NCBI GenBank assembly: GCA_023409265.1
Contig: JAEYHZ010000022.1
Coordinates: 372,001 to 436,000, forward strand
Source of the DNA: Bacillota bacterium
GTDB taxonomy: Bacteria > Bacillota > Clostridia > Acetivibrionales > DSM-1351
Direction of reading: 5' to 3'
DNA length: 64,000 nt
Position numbers and translations under genes: made by a program. The notes under the pieces were generated by a model, which worked only from the letters and a program-made list of their open reading frames with translations, did no database searches and had not been told where the DNA came from. Shown in pieces: positions 17,000 through 25,864 of this stretch (positions within the stretch are counted from its first letter, which is position 1; each line of letters opens with the position of its first letter).

Positions 17000-17704
17000 T
17001 TAAATTCCAAGGACAGCATGCACCGATTTATATCCAACTCCCATTCTATCAATCCCCATATCAATTAATTGTAAAAAATGTTCTTTCGTTCGTATACATC
17101 CACTGCCTTTTACCTTACACCTGTCTCCTACTTCCTCCCTGATCAGCTTAATTATTTCAGGAGCAGCGCCCTTCAATTGGAAACCCGTCAAAAAGCCCGT
17201 GCTTGTTTTCACATAATCTGTACCTGCCTCCATACTGCAACGGCACATGGCACGTATCTGTTCTTCATTCAAAGCATCAGTTTCAAAAATAACTTTAATC
17301 TCTTTGCCATACTTGTGTGCCGCATTGACACAAGACTTTAGTTCCTCTGTGACCTTTTCATACATTCCGGCTCTTGCCCAGCCAATATTTGAAACAATGT
17401 CTATTTCTTTCACTGAGGAGTATTTCGCAGCAATTTCAATCTGTTTAATTTTAGATTCTGTGGAACTCGTACCAAATGGGAAATCACATACCGGACAAAG
17501 CATTGTACCACTGCCTTTTACGTAAGGCTCACAGATTTCCAGATATCCGGGGTTGATACAGATAGTTGCGCATCCTAAATTAACGCCGTCCTTGGTTAAT
17601 TCTATAATTTCTTCTTCGGTAAATTCCGGTTTTAATACAGAATAGTCTATATATCCTGCCAGCTCTTTTTGTGTCATTTCATTGGCTTTCTTTGTTGGTT
17701 TCAT
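17000..17704 (-). CDS. deoC: Deoxyribose-phosphate aldolase
   Basis: A 234-residue class I aldolase that reversibly splits 2-deoxyribose 5-phosphate to glyceraldehyde 3-phosphate and acetaldehyde. The family landmarks are present: IDYSVLKPEFTEEEI near the start (consensus IDHTLLKP), KEIDIVSNIGWARAG carrying the catalytic aspartate, the Schiff-base lysine in YVKTSTGF, and the second lysine in CKVKGSGCIRT. VKGSGC replaces the more usual VKASGG, a mild divergence. The start at 17704 has GGGAGG seven bases upstream. It is divergent from an AraC regulator and stands apart from any nucleoside phosphorylase gene, so it may serve deoxynucleoside scavenging or a related aldol reaction. Confidence 0.9.
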   Translation of the reverse strand: MKPTKKANEMTQKELAGYIDYSVLKPEFTEEEIIELTKDGVNLGCATICINPGYLEICEPYVKGSGTMLCPVCDFPFGTSSTESKIKQIEIAAKYSSVKEIDIVSNIGWARAGMYEKVTEELKSCVNAAHKYGKEIKVIFETDALNEEQIRAMCRCSMEAGTDYVKTSTGFLTGFQLKGAAPEIIKLIREEVGDRCKVKGSGCIRTKEHFLQLIDMGIDRMGVGYKSVHAVLGI

Positions 17705-17799
17705 TGTCATACCTCCCATGTTAAATTAATTATGGTTTAAATTTTTTCTTTTTTCAGTATCCTTATATTTATACAATATCACAGTATTTCTCTTGTATC

Positions 17800-17846
17800 T
17801 TGTTTACAATCACCAATATTTTGTAGTATATTGATATTTGTTTACA
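17800..17846. promoter_or_regulatory. Repeated TTGTTTACA boxes in the deoC/araC spacer
   Basis: TTGTTTACA occurs twice in direct orientation (17800-17808 and 17838-17846). The first copy includes a plausible -35 (TTTACA) placed 18 bp from TATATT (17827-17832), which would drive the AraC gene. AraC proteins commonly bind direct repeats in such divergent spacers. Confidence 0.45.
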
Positions 17847-17884
17847 GAGATTAATTAGATAACCATAGAAAGGATTGAAGAGAT

Positions 17885-18733
17885 ATGGGTGTACCGGTTT
17901 ATGGTGTGGAGCATACTTTCCTAGATAAAGAAACCGGATTGCTTTATCGTAATTCCAGCCTGAAAGAAACTGCTAAATTACATACACATACTTTTTATGA
18001 ATTATTTATTGTTATCGATGGAACCGCTTTACATATGGTGAACAATACCATTCAGACTCTTGCAAAGGGTGATTTGGTTTTTATCCGTCCCAGGGATACC
18101 CATTGCTACGACTTTTATTATTCAGAAAATTTTCGAATTATAAATGTAGGATTTAGTAATCTTATTTTTCAAAGTATCCTGAGCTTTTTGGACAGTACTG
18201 AGAAATTACGAAGGCTTACTGAAATAGAATTTCCGGAATGTATTCATACGGATGAAGCAGCACTCGAGGTTATTTCATCTGAGTTCAAATATATCGGAGC
18301 ACTGATGCAAACGTCCAGTGCCAGGCATACTACCTTTCATGCCAAGTGTTATTTATCCAGTATATTTGTTGACTACTTCTTTCATTATTCCGATTCTGAA
18401 AAGAAAAATAGCGGAAGACCGCAATGGTTTGATCATATGTTGACCGAAATGCAAAGAATTGAAAATCTTAAAGCCGGATTTTCCAAGATGCTTGAACTAT
18501 CCTTTTGTTCTAAAAATCATCTATGCCGGGTTTTCAAGAATTCCCTGGGTGTAAAGCCTACAGAATACATTAATGACAAACGTCTTGAATATGCTGTCTA
18601 TTTATTAGCCCAGACTACAGAAGATATTACGGAAATATGTGAATCCTGCGGGTTTGGTAACCTGAGCCATTTTTATCATTTATTTAAGCAAAAATACAAT
18701 TGTTCTCCAGCTAAATATAGAAAAACGATGTAA
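17885..18733 (+). CDS. AraC family transcriptional regulator with cupin sensor
   Basis: A 282-residue regulator. The N-terminal half is a cupin-like sensor (LHTHTFYELFIVIDGTALHM, then GDLVFIRPRDTHCYDFY), and the last 100 residues hold the paired AraC helix-turn-helices (NHLCRVFKNSLGVKPTEYIN, then ITEICESCGFGNLSHFYHLF). An AAAGGA box precedes the ATG. It is divergent from deoC and convergent with the MFS transporter at 18752, whose stop is only 18 bp away. It probably senses a small sugar or related ligand and may control deoC, the transporter, or both. Confidence 0.93.
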   Translation: MGVPVYGVEHTFLDKETGLLYRNSSLKETAKLHTHTFYELFIVIDGTALHMVNNTIQTLAKGDLVFIRPRDTHCYDFYYSENFRIINVGFSNLIFQSILSFLDSTEKLRRLTEIEFPECIHTDEAALEVISSEFKYIGALMQTSSARHTTFHAKCYLSSIFVDYFFHYSDSEKKNSGRPQWFDHMLTEMQRIENLKAGFSKMLELSFCSKNHLCRVFKNSLGVKPTEYINDKRLEYAVYLLAQTTEDITEICESCGFGNLSHFYHLFKQKYNCSPAKYRKTM

Positions 18734-18751
18734 ACAAAATCTGACAAGTCT

Positions 18752-20056
18752 TTATACTGGATCATCAACTTCCACATGCTCTTTAGCGAATTCGGGATCA
18801 CGGATACGACCAACGATAATGATTGCAACGATGAAGATAGTAAAGGTAAACACAAATGGCAAGCGGCGGTCAATACTTGATAACCATCCTGAAAAGTAGC
18901 CAAATGGTGAGGCAAAAGCAATGGTAAAGGACATAATCAAAGCATTAATACGAGCCCTCTCCTTCGGATTAATGTTTAGCTGGAGCAAGGTATCTTTACG
19001 AGGCACTACAAGTGCACTGGCTACTGCCGCAACAAAGACATAAATGATAATAAACGGCAAACTACCGGTCGGAGTCAGTATCAGAAGAATCGAGCACGCG
19101 GCATACAATACCAGACCGATCCACATAGGTATCCGGAATTTCACAGATTCCAAGCGGTGCTGTATTCCAATCATGAAAACCAACATCACAGCCGCATTCA
19201 AAATAGGAAAAAAAGCCAGATAACGATCTGCTATGCCTAGCCTTTGTGTTACATACAAGCTAAAGAAGTTGGTACTGACAAGATTCGTTATATGTAATAT
19301 GACAGAGACAGTAACCACTTTCATAATCTCTTTATTCATTAGTACTTTGGGTATCAGATTCTTGTATTCATATAACATCTGTAAAACAGGGGTACCTTTC
19401 GTTTCTGCCATACGAATCTTTCCTTGCCGGGTTTCATCACAATGCCGAAAAGTAATAATCACCTTAATCAGCATATTCACAGCGAAAACTAAATATAAAA
19501 CACGGACAACCGGAACCACGTTAAAGGAATTTATCAACAATCCCGAAATTGGTGCAAAAAAGATTGCAACTAAACCGCCTATGTTCACCCAGGTATATAT
19601 TCCCAATAAATCCTTGGAATCTGCATCTTCAATCAACAAACAATACCATGCCGTCTGGTTAATCTGCTCAAAACTGTTAAATAAAACTGCAATTAAAAAG
19701 AGCCAAAAGTTACCCGAAATGGCCCATATCAAGCAAGCAACACTCCAGCCAAAGAAATCTCCCATCATGGTTGTAAATTTGCGCCCCAACTTGTCGGTGA
19801 TTATCCCACCAAAAAAGGAAAAAAACACCTGAACAAACATGGCAACCGACAGGATCAGTCCGATTTGAACGTCCGTTATTCCCTGCGTGTACATATACAG
19901 TGTGGCAAAAGGTGCGATTAAGTTATAGGGAATACCCCAGAGAGGCTCCATTAAAATTAGAGTTCTCGGATTTCCTTTGTTATTTTTTAATAATTCAATT
20001 AGTGGGTGCTTCCTCAGAGTTTTTATTTTTTGTGCTGTATTCACTGGTTTCTCCAT
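18752..20056 (-). CDS. MFS transporter
   Basis: A 434-residue major facilitator protein with about twelve membrane segments. Clear family features are VAMFVQVFFSFFGGIITDKL and the following GRK loop, the conserved cytoplasmic loop 2-3 motif, and an intracellular N-terminus of about 35 residues. The opening stretch MEPLWGIPYNLIAPFATLYM is shared almost word for word with the second MFS protein at 45984, so the two are paralogues. It ends next to the AraC gene and lacks other obvious partners. Direction and substrate of transport are unknown; sugar or sugar-derivative transport would suit the region. Confidence 0.92.
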   Translation of the reverse strand: MEKPVNTAQKIKTLRKHPLIELLKNNKGNPRTLILMEPLWGIPYNLIAPFATLYMYTQGITDVQIGLILSVAMFVQVFFSFFGGIITDKLGRKFTTMMGDFFGWSVACLIWAISGNFWLFLIAVLFNSFEQINQTAWYCLLIEDADSKDLLGIYTWVNIGGLVAIFFAPISGLLINSFNVVPVVRVLYLVFAVNMLIKVIITFRHCDETRQGKIRMAETKGTPVLQMLYEYKNLIPKVLMNKEIMKVVTVSVILHITNLVSTNFFSLYVTQRLGIADRYLAFFPILNAAVMLVFMIGIQHRLESVKFRIPMWIGLVLYAACSILLILTPTGSLPFIIIYVFVAAVASALVVPRKDTLLQLNINPKERARINALIMSFTIAFASPFGYFSGWLSSIDRRLPFVFTFTIFIVAIIIVGRIRDPEFAKEHVEVDDPV

Positions 20057-20786
20057 TCTACGACTGTTTCTATATTCATGACTGTTCAGTCAATTTCCAA
20101 GGAAGAGAACGAAGCAACAAGTAATTAAGCCACAACGACCACTCCAATAATGGTGTTAAGTAAATTATATATCATTTCTACTTCAATGCTTTTGCAATAA
20201 TGAGTTATTATATAAAATTTACTCCGAGTCTGTGCTTATCTCACTCATCTTTCCGCTGCAACAAAACGATGGACTGCCGGCACCTTGTTGCTGTAATTCT
20301 TATGACCAGAGCCTGGTACACCTTGGCGTCAGGGTATATTCTCAACAATTTCAACGCTCGACCCTTGTTTTTTATAAAATAGCTATACTGATTATAACAT
20401 GACAACACTCATTTTTCGATGTCGAATTTAGCAAAATTAAAACTGCCAACATTTAACCCTCCGTGTACTGAGGACTTTAGTTTTAGCAATTTTTTTAACA
20501 GGACGGCTTTACTTATTTGTGCATATGTCAAAGTACAAGTTTTTAAATCTTCTCCAACAGAAATAAAGCGATGACCTTCACATCATCACTCCATTCAGCT
20601 GAATTAAAATATCAGAATCATATGCATCCTATTCCTTTACACTAATCCAGGAAACACACCATCCATGCAGAATGTGTAGTAAGAATTGAGAGGTTGAAAC
20701 GTTGATAAATGAGGGCGTGCGGAGATATTTCCATCATGCTATTTTTTCTGTTAACGTCAATCCAATTTTGAGTTAATCATCAATAT
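20057..20786. other. Intergenic region holding copy A of a duplicated element
   Basis: No supported gene. The useful content is the repeat at 20281-20500, described separately. The stretch 20501-20786 shows nothing I can name. Confidence 0.4.
20281..20500. repeat. Dispersed repeat, copy A
   Basis: About 220 bp that aligns along its length with 58682-58900. Shared blocks include CCTTGTTGCTG-AATTCT-ATGACCA, ATAACATGACAAC-CTCATTTT and TCGATGTC-AATTTAG. Both copies end in a long hairpin; here it is degraded (20434-20500), while copy B is nearly perfect. Neither copy keeps an open reading frame in common. It looks like a small non-autonomous element or the 3-prime end of a vanished gene with its terminator. 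Confidence 0.6.
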
Positions 20787-20824
20787 AAAAATACCGCATC
20801 AGATATATGCGTGCGGTATTTTTG
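20787..20824. terminator. Bidirectional terminator after pgmB
   Basis: The arm AAAAATACCGCA pairs with TGCGGTATTTTT, with U-tracts both ways. On the minus strand it would end transcripts reading out of the pgmB gene. Confidence 0.82.
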
Positions 20825-20880
20825 TATTAGTGATATTTATCAAAAATTACATTCAATAATACTTGAACTCTCGGAAGTTC

Positions 20881-21009
20881 CTACGATATTTTCTTTCTCA
20901 TTTTAACTAAGTCTGTACCGCCGTAATGCCATAAGCTTGTGTCCTTGTCTTCCTCCACAAATTTGATCTGATCACGCCGGAATATCTTATTGCTTAGGTA
21001 GATAGAATT
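20881..21009 (-). pseudogene. Short remnant resembling an AAA-type ATPase C-terminal segment
   Basis: Directly after the pgmB stop, and in the same frame, 40 codons read SNKIFRRDQIKFVEEDKDTS and go on to a stop at 20881. The FRRDQI-FVE core is reminiscent of a segment near the end of AAA_15/AAA_21-type ATP-binding proteins linked to defence loci. Nothing else of such a gene is present. It may be a relict, or simply a readthrough frame. Confidence 0.3.
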
Positions 21010-21027
21010 ATGCTTCTTTATTATGAA

Positions 21028-21675
21028 TTAATTCTCCAATATAAAGTCTAGTGTAATTTCATCAAGGTCTTTTGCTGATATAGAAGCTTTTTTATTACCA
21101 GCAGCAGCTCCAACTGCCAAAACTTTCATACCTGCAGCTACAGCAGCCTCCACCCCGGCGTCAGCATCTTCTACAACCAAACAATTGGAAGGCACTATAC
21201 CAAGTCTGCTTGCTGCTAAGAGGAATACTTCCGGGTCGGGTTTGCTTTTTTTAATATCATTGCCATCTGCTGTAGCGTCAAAATAATTTTGAAGACCGAT
21301 ATGTTTTAATATGACGGGACTGTTCTTACTCGAAGACCCTATGGCAATTTTTATACCTTTCTCCTTCAACCCGGAGAGTACTTGCTTTACCCCGGGCAAA
21401 ATGCAGTCATAGTTCAGCTGCTCGATTAATTTTTTATAGTAATTATTTTTCCTTTCGGCTAGTTGTATCTTTTCTTCATAATTATACTCACGTATAGTTT
21501 TTTCCAGAATAATCTGCAGACTTTCCATACGGCTGACGCCACGCAGCCTCTCGTTGATATGCCTGTCAAAATATATTCCTTCATCGTCGGCCAAGCGCTT
21601 CCAAGCTTCATAATGACAATCATCAGTTGATACAATTACACCATCCAGATCAAAAATTACTGCTTTAATTTCCAT
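21028..21675 (-). CDS. pgmB: Beta-phosphoglucomutase
   Basis: A 215-residue HAD enzyme that converts beta-glucose 1-phosphate to glucose 6-phosphate. Motif I is AVIFDLDGVIVSTDDCHYEA (Asp9 nucleophile, Asp11 acid/base); the cap carries the substrate-specificity stretch NERLRGVSRMESLQIIL; motif II is IAIGSSSKNSP; motif III is the lysine in IKKSKPDPEVFLLA; motif IV is CLVVEDADAGVEAA. This set is diagnostic for PgmB. It lies 79 bp downstream of the GH65 phosphorylase, the partner that makes beta-glucose 1-phosphate, and is almost certainly co-transcribed with it. Confidence 0.95.
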   Translation of the reverse strand: MEIKAVIFDLDGVIVSTDDCHYEAWKRLADDEGIYFDRHINERLRGVSRMESLQIILEKTIREYNYEEKIQLAERKNNYYKKLIEQLNYDCILPGVKQVLSGLKEKGIKIAIGSSSKNSPVILKHIGLQNYFDATADGNDIKKSKPDPEVFLLAASRLGIVPSNCLVVEDADAGVEAAVAAGMKVLAVGAAAGNKKASISAKDLDEITLDFILEN

Positions 21676-21754
21676 AATAAAAACGTTCTCCTCTGTTACG
21701 AATTATCTTCAAGCTATGTTACATTTTCATTCACGCTGCTATTGAGAATATCGA

Positions 21755-24055
21755 CTATGCAACTCTGTCTTCAGGCATTGGTACACTGATTCCTTCAGAA
21801 CTGACAGTGTATTCATTTTCAAATACCTTTACAGGTATAGCCGTACCACTGACTACTTTAAACTGAACTTCTTCCTTATTTACAAGTACACTCAGCACAG
21901 AGTCCTTGAACAACACTCTAAAACTGAAGGAGTCCCACTCCTTTGGTATTGAAGGTCTAAATAAAATCAACTCACCATCGGAACGCATACCACCAAAGCC
22001 GTATACTATATTCATCCAGGCTGCTGCTATAGATGTAGTATGAAGCCCTTCCCTTGTGTTCCTATTGTAATTGTCAAGGTCCAATCTTGTAGCAAACTTA
22101 AATAAGTCATAAGCTTGTTTATGCTTTCCAACCTCTGCTGCAAGAATAGAATGGACAGAAGGTGACAGTGAAGATTCATGGATGCACCTGGGTTCATAGT
22201 ATTCAAAATTTTTGAGTTTTGTCTCCTGCGAATAATCCTGACTGAAAAAGAACATAAACAGGAGGACATCAGGCTGTTTAGTCATATCATATCTATATAT
22301 TCTTGGAAGTGACCAGTTATTATATAACGGAAATTCTTCCACAGGAATTGAGTTTACATCCAAATGAGGCAATTTGAAGTATCCCTCATGCTGTTCATAT
22401 AGTCCGGTTTTATTGTCATATAGAATAATCATTTTTTCAGCCATAGCTTTCCAATTAACCTGCTCTTCAGCTCTAAACCCGGTCTTTTCAAAAACTAAAT
22501 TCAGTTTGTCCTGTGCAACAGCTTTCATTTCTTCTATAACATCAAATGTATATTCCAGCATCTTTTTTACAAGAACATTGGTATAACAGTTGTTATTTAC
22601 GAATGTATGGAACTCATCCGGCCCCATAACGCCGTAAAAACCGTATCCACCTGAAGGGCTCCAATTTCCCCGGCTTTCAAAGAAACGGCATATCTGAATC
22701 AACATTTCAACTCCCTTATTATATAAAAAGTCCTTATCCCCGCTCAGTCCTACATAATTCCATATACCGTAGGAAATAGCGGCAGAAACATGTATCTCTA
22801 AATTTGCATGCCACCAAACACCGCAGCTTTCCGTTCCATCCAGAGTTGCCATCGGATAGAAAGCACCTTTTGAATCCTGTATCTTTGCCCATTCTATTGC
22901 CTGGGGCATGGTTTTGTACCTGTATTCAAGCAGATTTCTGGCGGCCTTAAGGTTGTTGAAAATATAGAAAGGCAAGCAATAAGTCTCGGTATCCCAGAAG
23001 GTATGACCACTATAACCTTCACCTGTAAGTCCCTTTGCACCAATGTTGTTTGCAGGATCAAAACCATGATAGGTCTGGTGCAGCTGGAATATACAGAATC
23101 TTATGCCCTGCTGATTTGCCGGGTCCCCGTCAATAGTTATATCCGACGTATTCCATACATCTGACCAATAATCTATATGTTTTTGGAGTGCTTCCTCAAA
23201 GGATACAGAAGTAAGCTTCATAGCCAGCTTCATACCATTTGCCCAAACAACATCAGTATCGGTATTTGTTTTTTTATCAGCGTAGTTTACTACCATCTTT
23301 TCAAAGTAAGTTGACTTTCCATGGTTTAAATTTAAATAGAAAGATAGCCCTATAAATTTTTCATCTTCTATCCGTTTTATATCTGTTGCTTCTGAATTGA
23401 TTTTGAAGCCTGAAAATACTTGATGTCCGCTATTTTTAGTCTTGCCAACTATAGCAGTAATCCCATTTTCCTGTCCTCTTTTTGGGCAATTCCAGAAATT
23501 CTTGTCTTGTAACTCATGTGTTGGGGTAAAATCAAGACCTGTTATTATTTCTATGCTTCCAGAAAAATTCATAGGCTCAAGAACAACCTTCTGACATCCA
23601 AGATTTGAATCAACCATGCTTAAGAACCGGATAAATTTTAGTTTTAATGATTTACCTGAAGTGGTATGCCATATGAATTCACGGCTTACTGTCCCACATT
23701 TTAAATCCAATATCCTTATAAAATCTGTTATTTTGCATTTTGAAATATCTAAAGTCTCCCCGTCCAGAGATAAACGTGTATAAAGCCAGTCCAAAGTATT
23801 AACCATAAAGCTTGAGCCTGAGGCTATGCCTTTGTATCCTGCCGGCGGATAAATTATCTTTTCATAAACACCGTTCAGATAGCACCCCACCAGTCTGTCA
23901 CCACTGTAACCCTCATCAAAGTATCCTCTCACTCCCATATACTCATTACCTAGTGAGAATATTGACTCGGAAACACGGCTGCGTTCACTGCTGAATCCCT
24001 TCTCCATAACAGCCCATGGATCTATTTCCAGGTATCTGTCTGCTACTTTCGCCAT
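21755..24055 (-). CDS. GH65 disaccharide phosphorylase (maltose/kojibiose/nigerose type)
   Basis: A 766-residue cytoplasmic inverting phosphorylase that cleaves an alpha-glucosyl disaccharide with phosphate to release beta-glucose 1-phosphate. The N-terminal beta-sandwich domain is followed by an alpha/alpha barrel; the catalytic acid is Glu481 in VMGPDEFHTFVNNNCYTN, and HTFWDTETYCLPFYIF and FKFATRLDLDNYNRNTREG are further family blocks. The C-terminal jelly roll ends the protein. Specificity within GH65 (maltose, trehalose, kojibiose, nigerose or rhamnosyl acceptor) is not certain. An AAGGGGG box precedes the ATG. It sits between the HAD phosphatase and pgmB in one operon. Confidence 0.93.
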   Translation of the reverse strand: MAKVADRYLEIDPWAVMEKGFSSERSRVSESIFSLGNEYMGVRGYFDEGYSGDRLVGCYLNGVYEKIIYPPAGYKGIASGSSFMVNTLDWLYTRLSLDGETLDISKCKITDFIRILDLKCGTVSREFIWHTTSGKSLKLKFIRFLSMVDSNLGCQKVVLEPMNFSGSIEIITGLDFTPTHELQDKNFWNCPKRGQENGITAIVGKTKNSGHQVFSGFKINSEATDIKRIEDEKFIGLSFYLNLNHGKSTYFEKMVVNYADKKTNTDTDVVWANGMKLAMKLTSVSFEEALQKHIDYWSDVWNTSDITIDGDPANQQGIRFCIFQLHQTYHGFDPANNIGAKGLTGEGYSGHTFWDTETYCLPFYIFNNLKAARNLLEYRYKTMPQAIEWAKIQDSKGAFYPMATLDGTESCGVWWHANLEIHVSAAISYGIWNYVGLSGDKDFLYNKGVEMLIQICRFFESRGNWSPSGGYGFYGVMGPDEFHTFVNNNCYTNVLVKKMLEYTFDVIEEMKAVAQDKLNLVFEKTGFRAEEQVNWKAMAEKMIILYDNKTGLYEQHEGYFKLPHLDVNSIPVEEFPLYNNWSLPRIYRYDMTKQPDVLLFMFFFSQDYSQETKLKNFEYYEPRCIHESSLSPSVHSILAAEVGKHKQAYDLFKFATRLDLDNYNRNTREGLHTTSIAAAWMNIVYGFGGMRSDGELILFRPSIPKEWDSFSFRVLFKDSVLSVLVNKEEVQFKVVSGTAIPVKVFENEYTVSSEGISVPMPEDRVA

Positions 24056-24101
24056 ATAATTGCCCCCTTATAAATAAAAAATAAGTTCACCTGTAAAAAT
24101 T

Positions 24102-24989
24102 CTATTTGATAACCTTTAAAATCTCTTCAAAGGTTTCACAATAGTTGCTGCACAGTTCATTTGTACCGCTTTCTACAATATTTCCACCACCGATTCCAAT
24201 TGCAGGATATCCTGCAAGCCTTATGGAACATACTCCTGCTGCGCTGTCCTCTATTCCTATTACTGAGTTTCTGTCGGCAAAATCTATTCCAAGTCCTACT
24301 CTACAAGTCTCGGCATAGAGCCATGGGTGAGGTTTCGGTGAAAGTTCCCCCAGTGTGCCTACTTCCCCTTTTCTTAGCGGGAACCCGGCAGTGATAATGC
24401 TGTCATAGAAATCTCTCGGGTCTCCCATTCCAAGTGTATCAAATGCTGAAAGAATTTCAGGGAATGCTTTTTCATAAAGTCCGGAGGTTACCAGACCTAA
24501 TTTAACATTCATTGCTTTAAGTTCCAAAAGGAACTCCTTTATACCGGGGGAAGGTGTGAAAGCTCCCTTCTTACCCCTTCCTTTCATAATCTCATCCATT
24601 TCAAAATGAGTATGTCCAAAGTATAAGTCCCGTGCTTCCTCAACTGTTTTCTCCGGACAGTACTTCTTAATACAGTATTTTAAATGCTCCGAAACACTAT
24701 GACCTGATACATAAGGGATATCTGCTGCCTCGAATTCAAATTTGGGATTTGAAAGCAGACTGGCTAACGTCTTTTGAATTATCCATATCCAGAACTCTTC
24801 ACTTCTTACAGTAGTACCGTCCAGATCCATTAGTACAGCTTTTACAGGCTTTTTGATTTCTACTGGGTGGACAGGGTAGTATGCGGGATAATTCATTGCT
24901 GATTTGACATATGCCAATGAGTAATCTTCAAAAGCAATAAATTCAACCTTTTTATCTCCTGTAGCCCAGCTTAAATGGAACTTCATCAT
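24102..24989 (-). CDS. HAD-family phosphatase with N-terminal extension
   Basis: A 295-residue HAD hydrolase. Motif I is AVLMDLDGTTVRSEEF (Asp55, Asp57), motif II LGLVTSGLYEKAF, motif III lysine in LSPKPHPWLYA, motif IV SVIGIEDSAAGVCS. The roughly 50 residues before motif I (EDYSLAYVKSAMNYPAYYPV) are not part of the HAD core but look native to this subgroup as I remember it. The very first residues (MMKFHLSW) are read out of frame from the end of the truncated GH38 gene upstream, and the ATGs at 24989/24986 happen to follow GGGGAG. A deletion seems to have joined the two genes. A sugar phosphate is the likely substrate. Confidence 0.82.
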   Translation of the reverse strand: MMKFHLSWATGDKKVEFIAFEDYSLAYVKSAMNYPAYYPVHPVEIKKPVKAVLMDLDGTTVRSEEFWIWIIQKTLASLLSNPKFEFEAADIPYVSGHSVSEHLKYCIKKYCPEKTVEEARDLYFGHTHFEMDEIMKGRGKKGAFTPSPGIKEFLLELKAMNVKLGLVTSGLYEKAFPEILSAFDTLGMGDPRDFYDSIITAGFPLRKGEVGTLGELSPKPHPWLYAETCRVGLGIDFADRNSVIGIEDSAAGVCSIRLAGYPAIGIGGGNIVESGTNELCSNYCETFEEILKVIK

Positions 24990-25623
24990 ACTCTCCCCAG
25001 ACATAATCCTTGCTGAAAACTCTGCCTCTGGTCACTGCTCTATGCACCTGGTAGTACCAGTTATATCTTGCATATATTGCAAACCTGCTGGCCAGAACTT
25101 CGGTGCCATCGGGAGCACTCCATACATATTCCGCATCTGCTTCATGATGTGAGATTCCACGGTAAAACATCATTTTATCAAGCCCAAAATCTTTTAATAC
25201 CTGCGGCAGTTGTCCTGTCTGTCCCCATGAAGACGGAGTGTATGCCACGGTTCCTGTTTTCCCTCCATATTTTTCGACAGTCTTTCTACCCCAGATCATA
25301 TTTCTTACTATAGGCTCATGCGAAATGCTGAATTGTTCTGCAAGTGTATAGTATGGACCTATAATCAGTCTTCCTTCCTTCACAAAACGTTCGATTTGCT
25401 CTTTTCTCTCAGGCCTCATTTCAAGGTAATCATCGATCATAATGGAGTGTCCGTCCATTGTAAAGGAATGGTAATCCGGGTCATTTTCTAAAATATCAAG
25501 TGTTGTATCCATCATGGTTAAAAGATTCCTTCTGGTTTTCTCAAAGGATCTTCTGAACTCTCTATCCCAGTGTGTATTTGAAACTACCTTAATTTGTTTT
25601 ATATGTGATGCATCCTGTTTCAA
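24952..25623 (-). pseudogene. GH38 alpha-mannosidase-like gene, truncated to its first ~223 residues
   Basis: The N-terminal part of a GH38-type protein: VVSNTHWDREFRRSFEKTR carries the zinc-binding His18 and Asp20 of the family, followed by FTMDGHSIMIDDYLEMRPE and IIGPYYTLAEQF. Full-length relatives have about 850-1000 residues; here the frame ends at 24952 right after VWGEYDEVPFKL, well before the rest of the catalytic domain. Where characterised enzymes have the nucleophile Asp, this one reads TPSSWGQTGQLPQ. It starts with TTG (25623) six bases after GGGGGG. It is the first frame of the GH65 operon, downstream of the shared promoter element at 25704. The product is presumably inactive. Confidence 0.8.
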
Positions 25624-25679
25624 TTCAAGCCCCCCTGCGTTATCAACGTATCAATATAGTTTTTATGATAGCATGCAGG

Positions 25680-25725
25680 TTTTAAGGAATGTAGTACGTA
25701 ACCCTGCTAAAAGGTTTGTTAAACT
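25680..25725 (-). promoter_or_regulatory. Shared regulon promoter element, site 1 (GH38/HAD/GH65/pgmB operon)
   Basis: The 22-bp box at 25704-25725 reads, on the minus strand, AGTTTAACAAAC then CTTTTAGCAG. After 5 bp it is followed by the -10-like hexamer CGTACT. It is one of five copies in the window (also 29715, 38062, 41676, 49213), each heading a carbohydrate-related unit. Confidence 0.75.
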
Positions 25726-25864
25726 ACTTATATGATTTAGATTAGTTTAAATCAGGCTTTAAGGGTCAACGTGAAGAGATTAACGGTAAGCACTTTAACA
25801 TTGGGAATGGATTCCTTTTTTAAAAATCTGTGATTAAGCATGGCACACGGGACACTGCCCCAAT

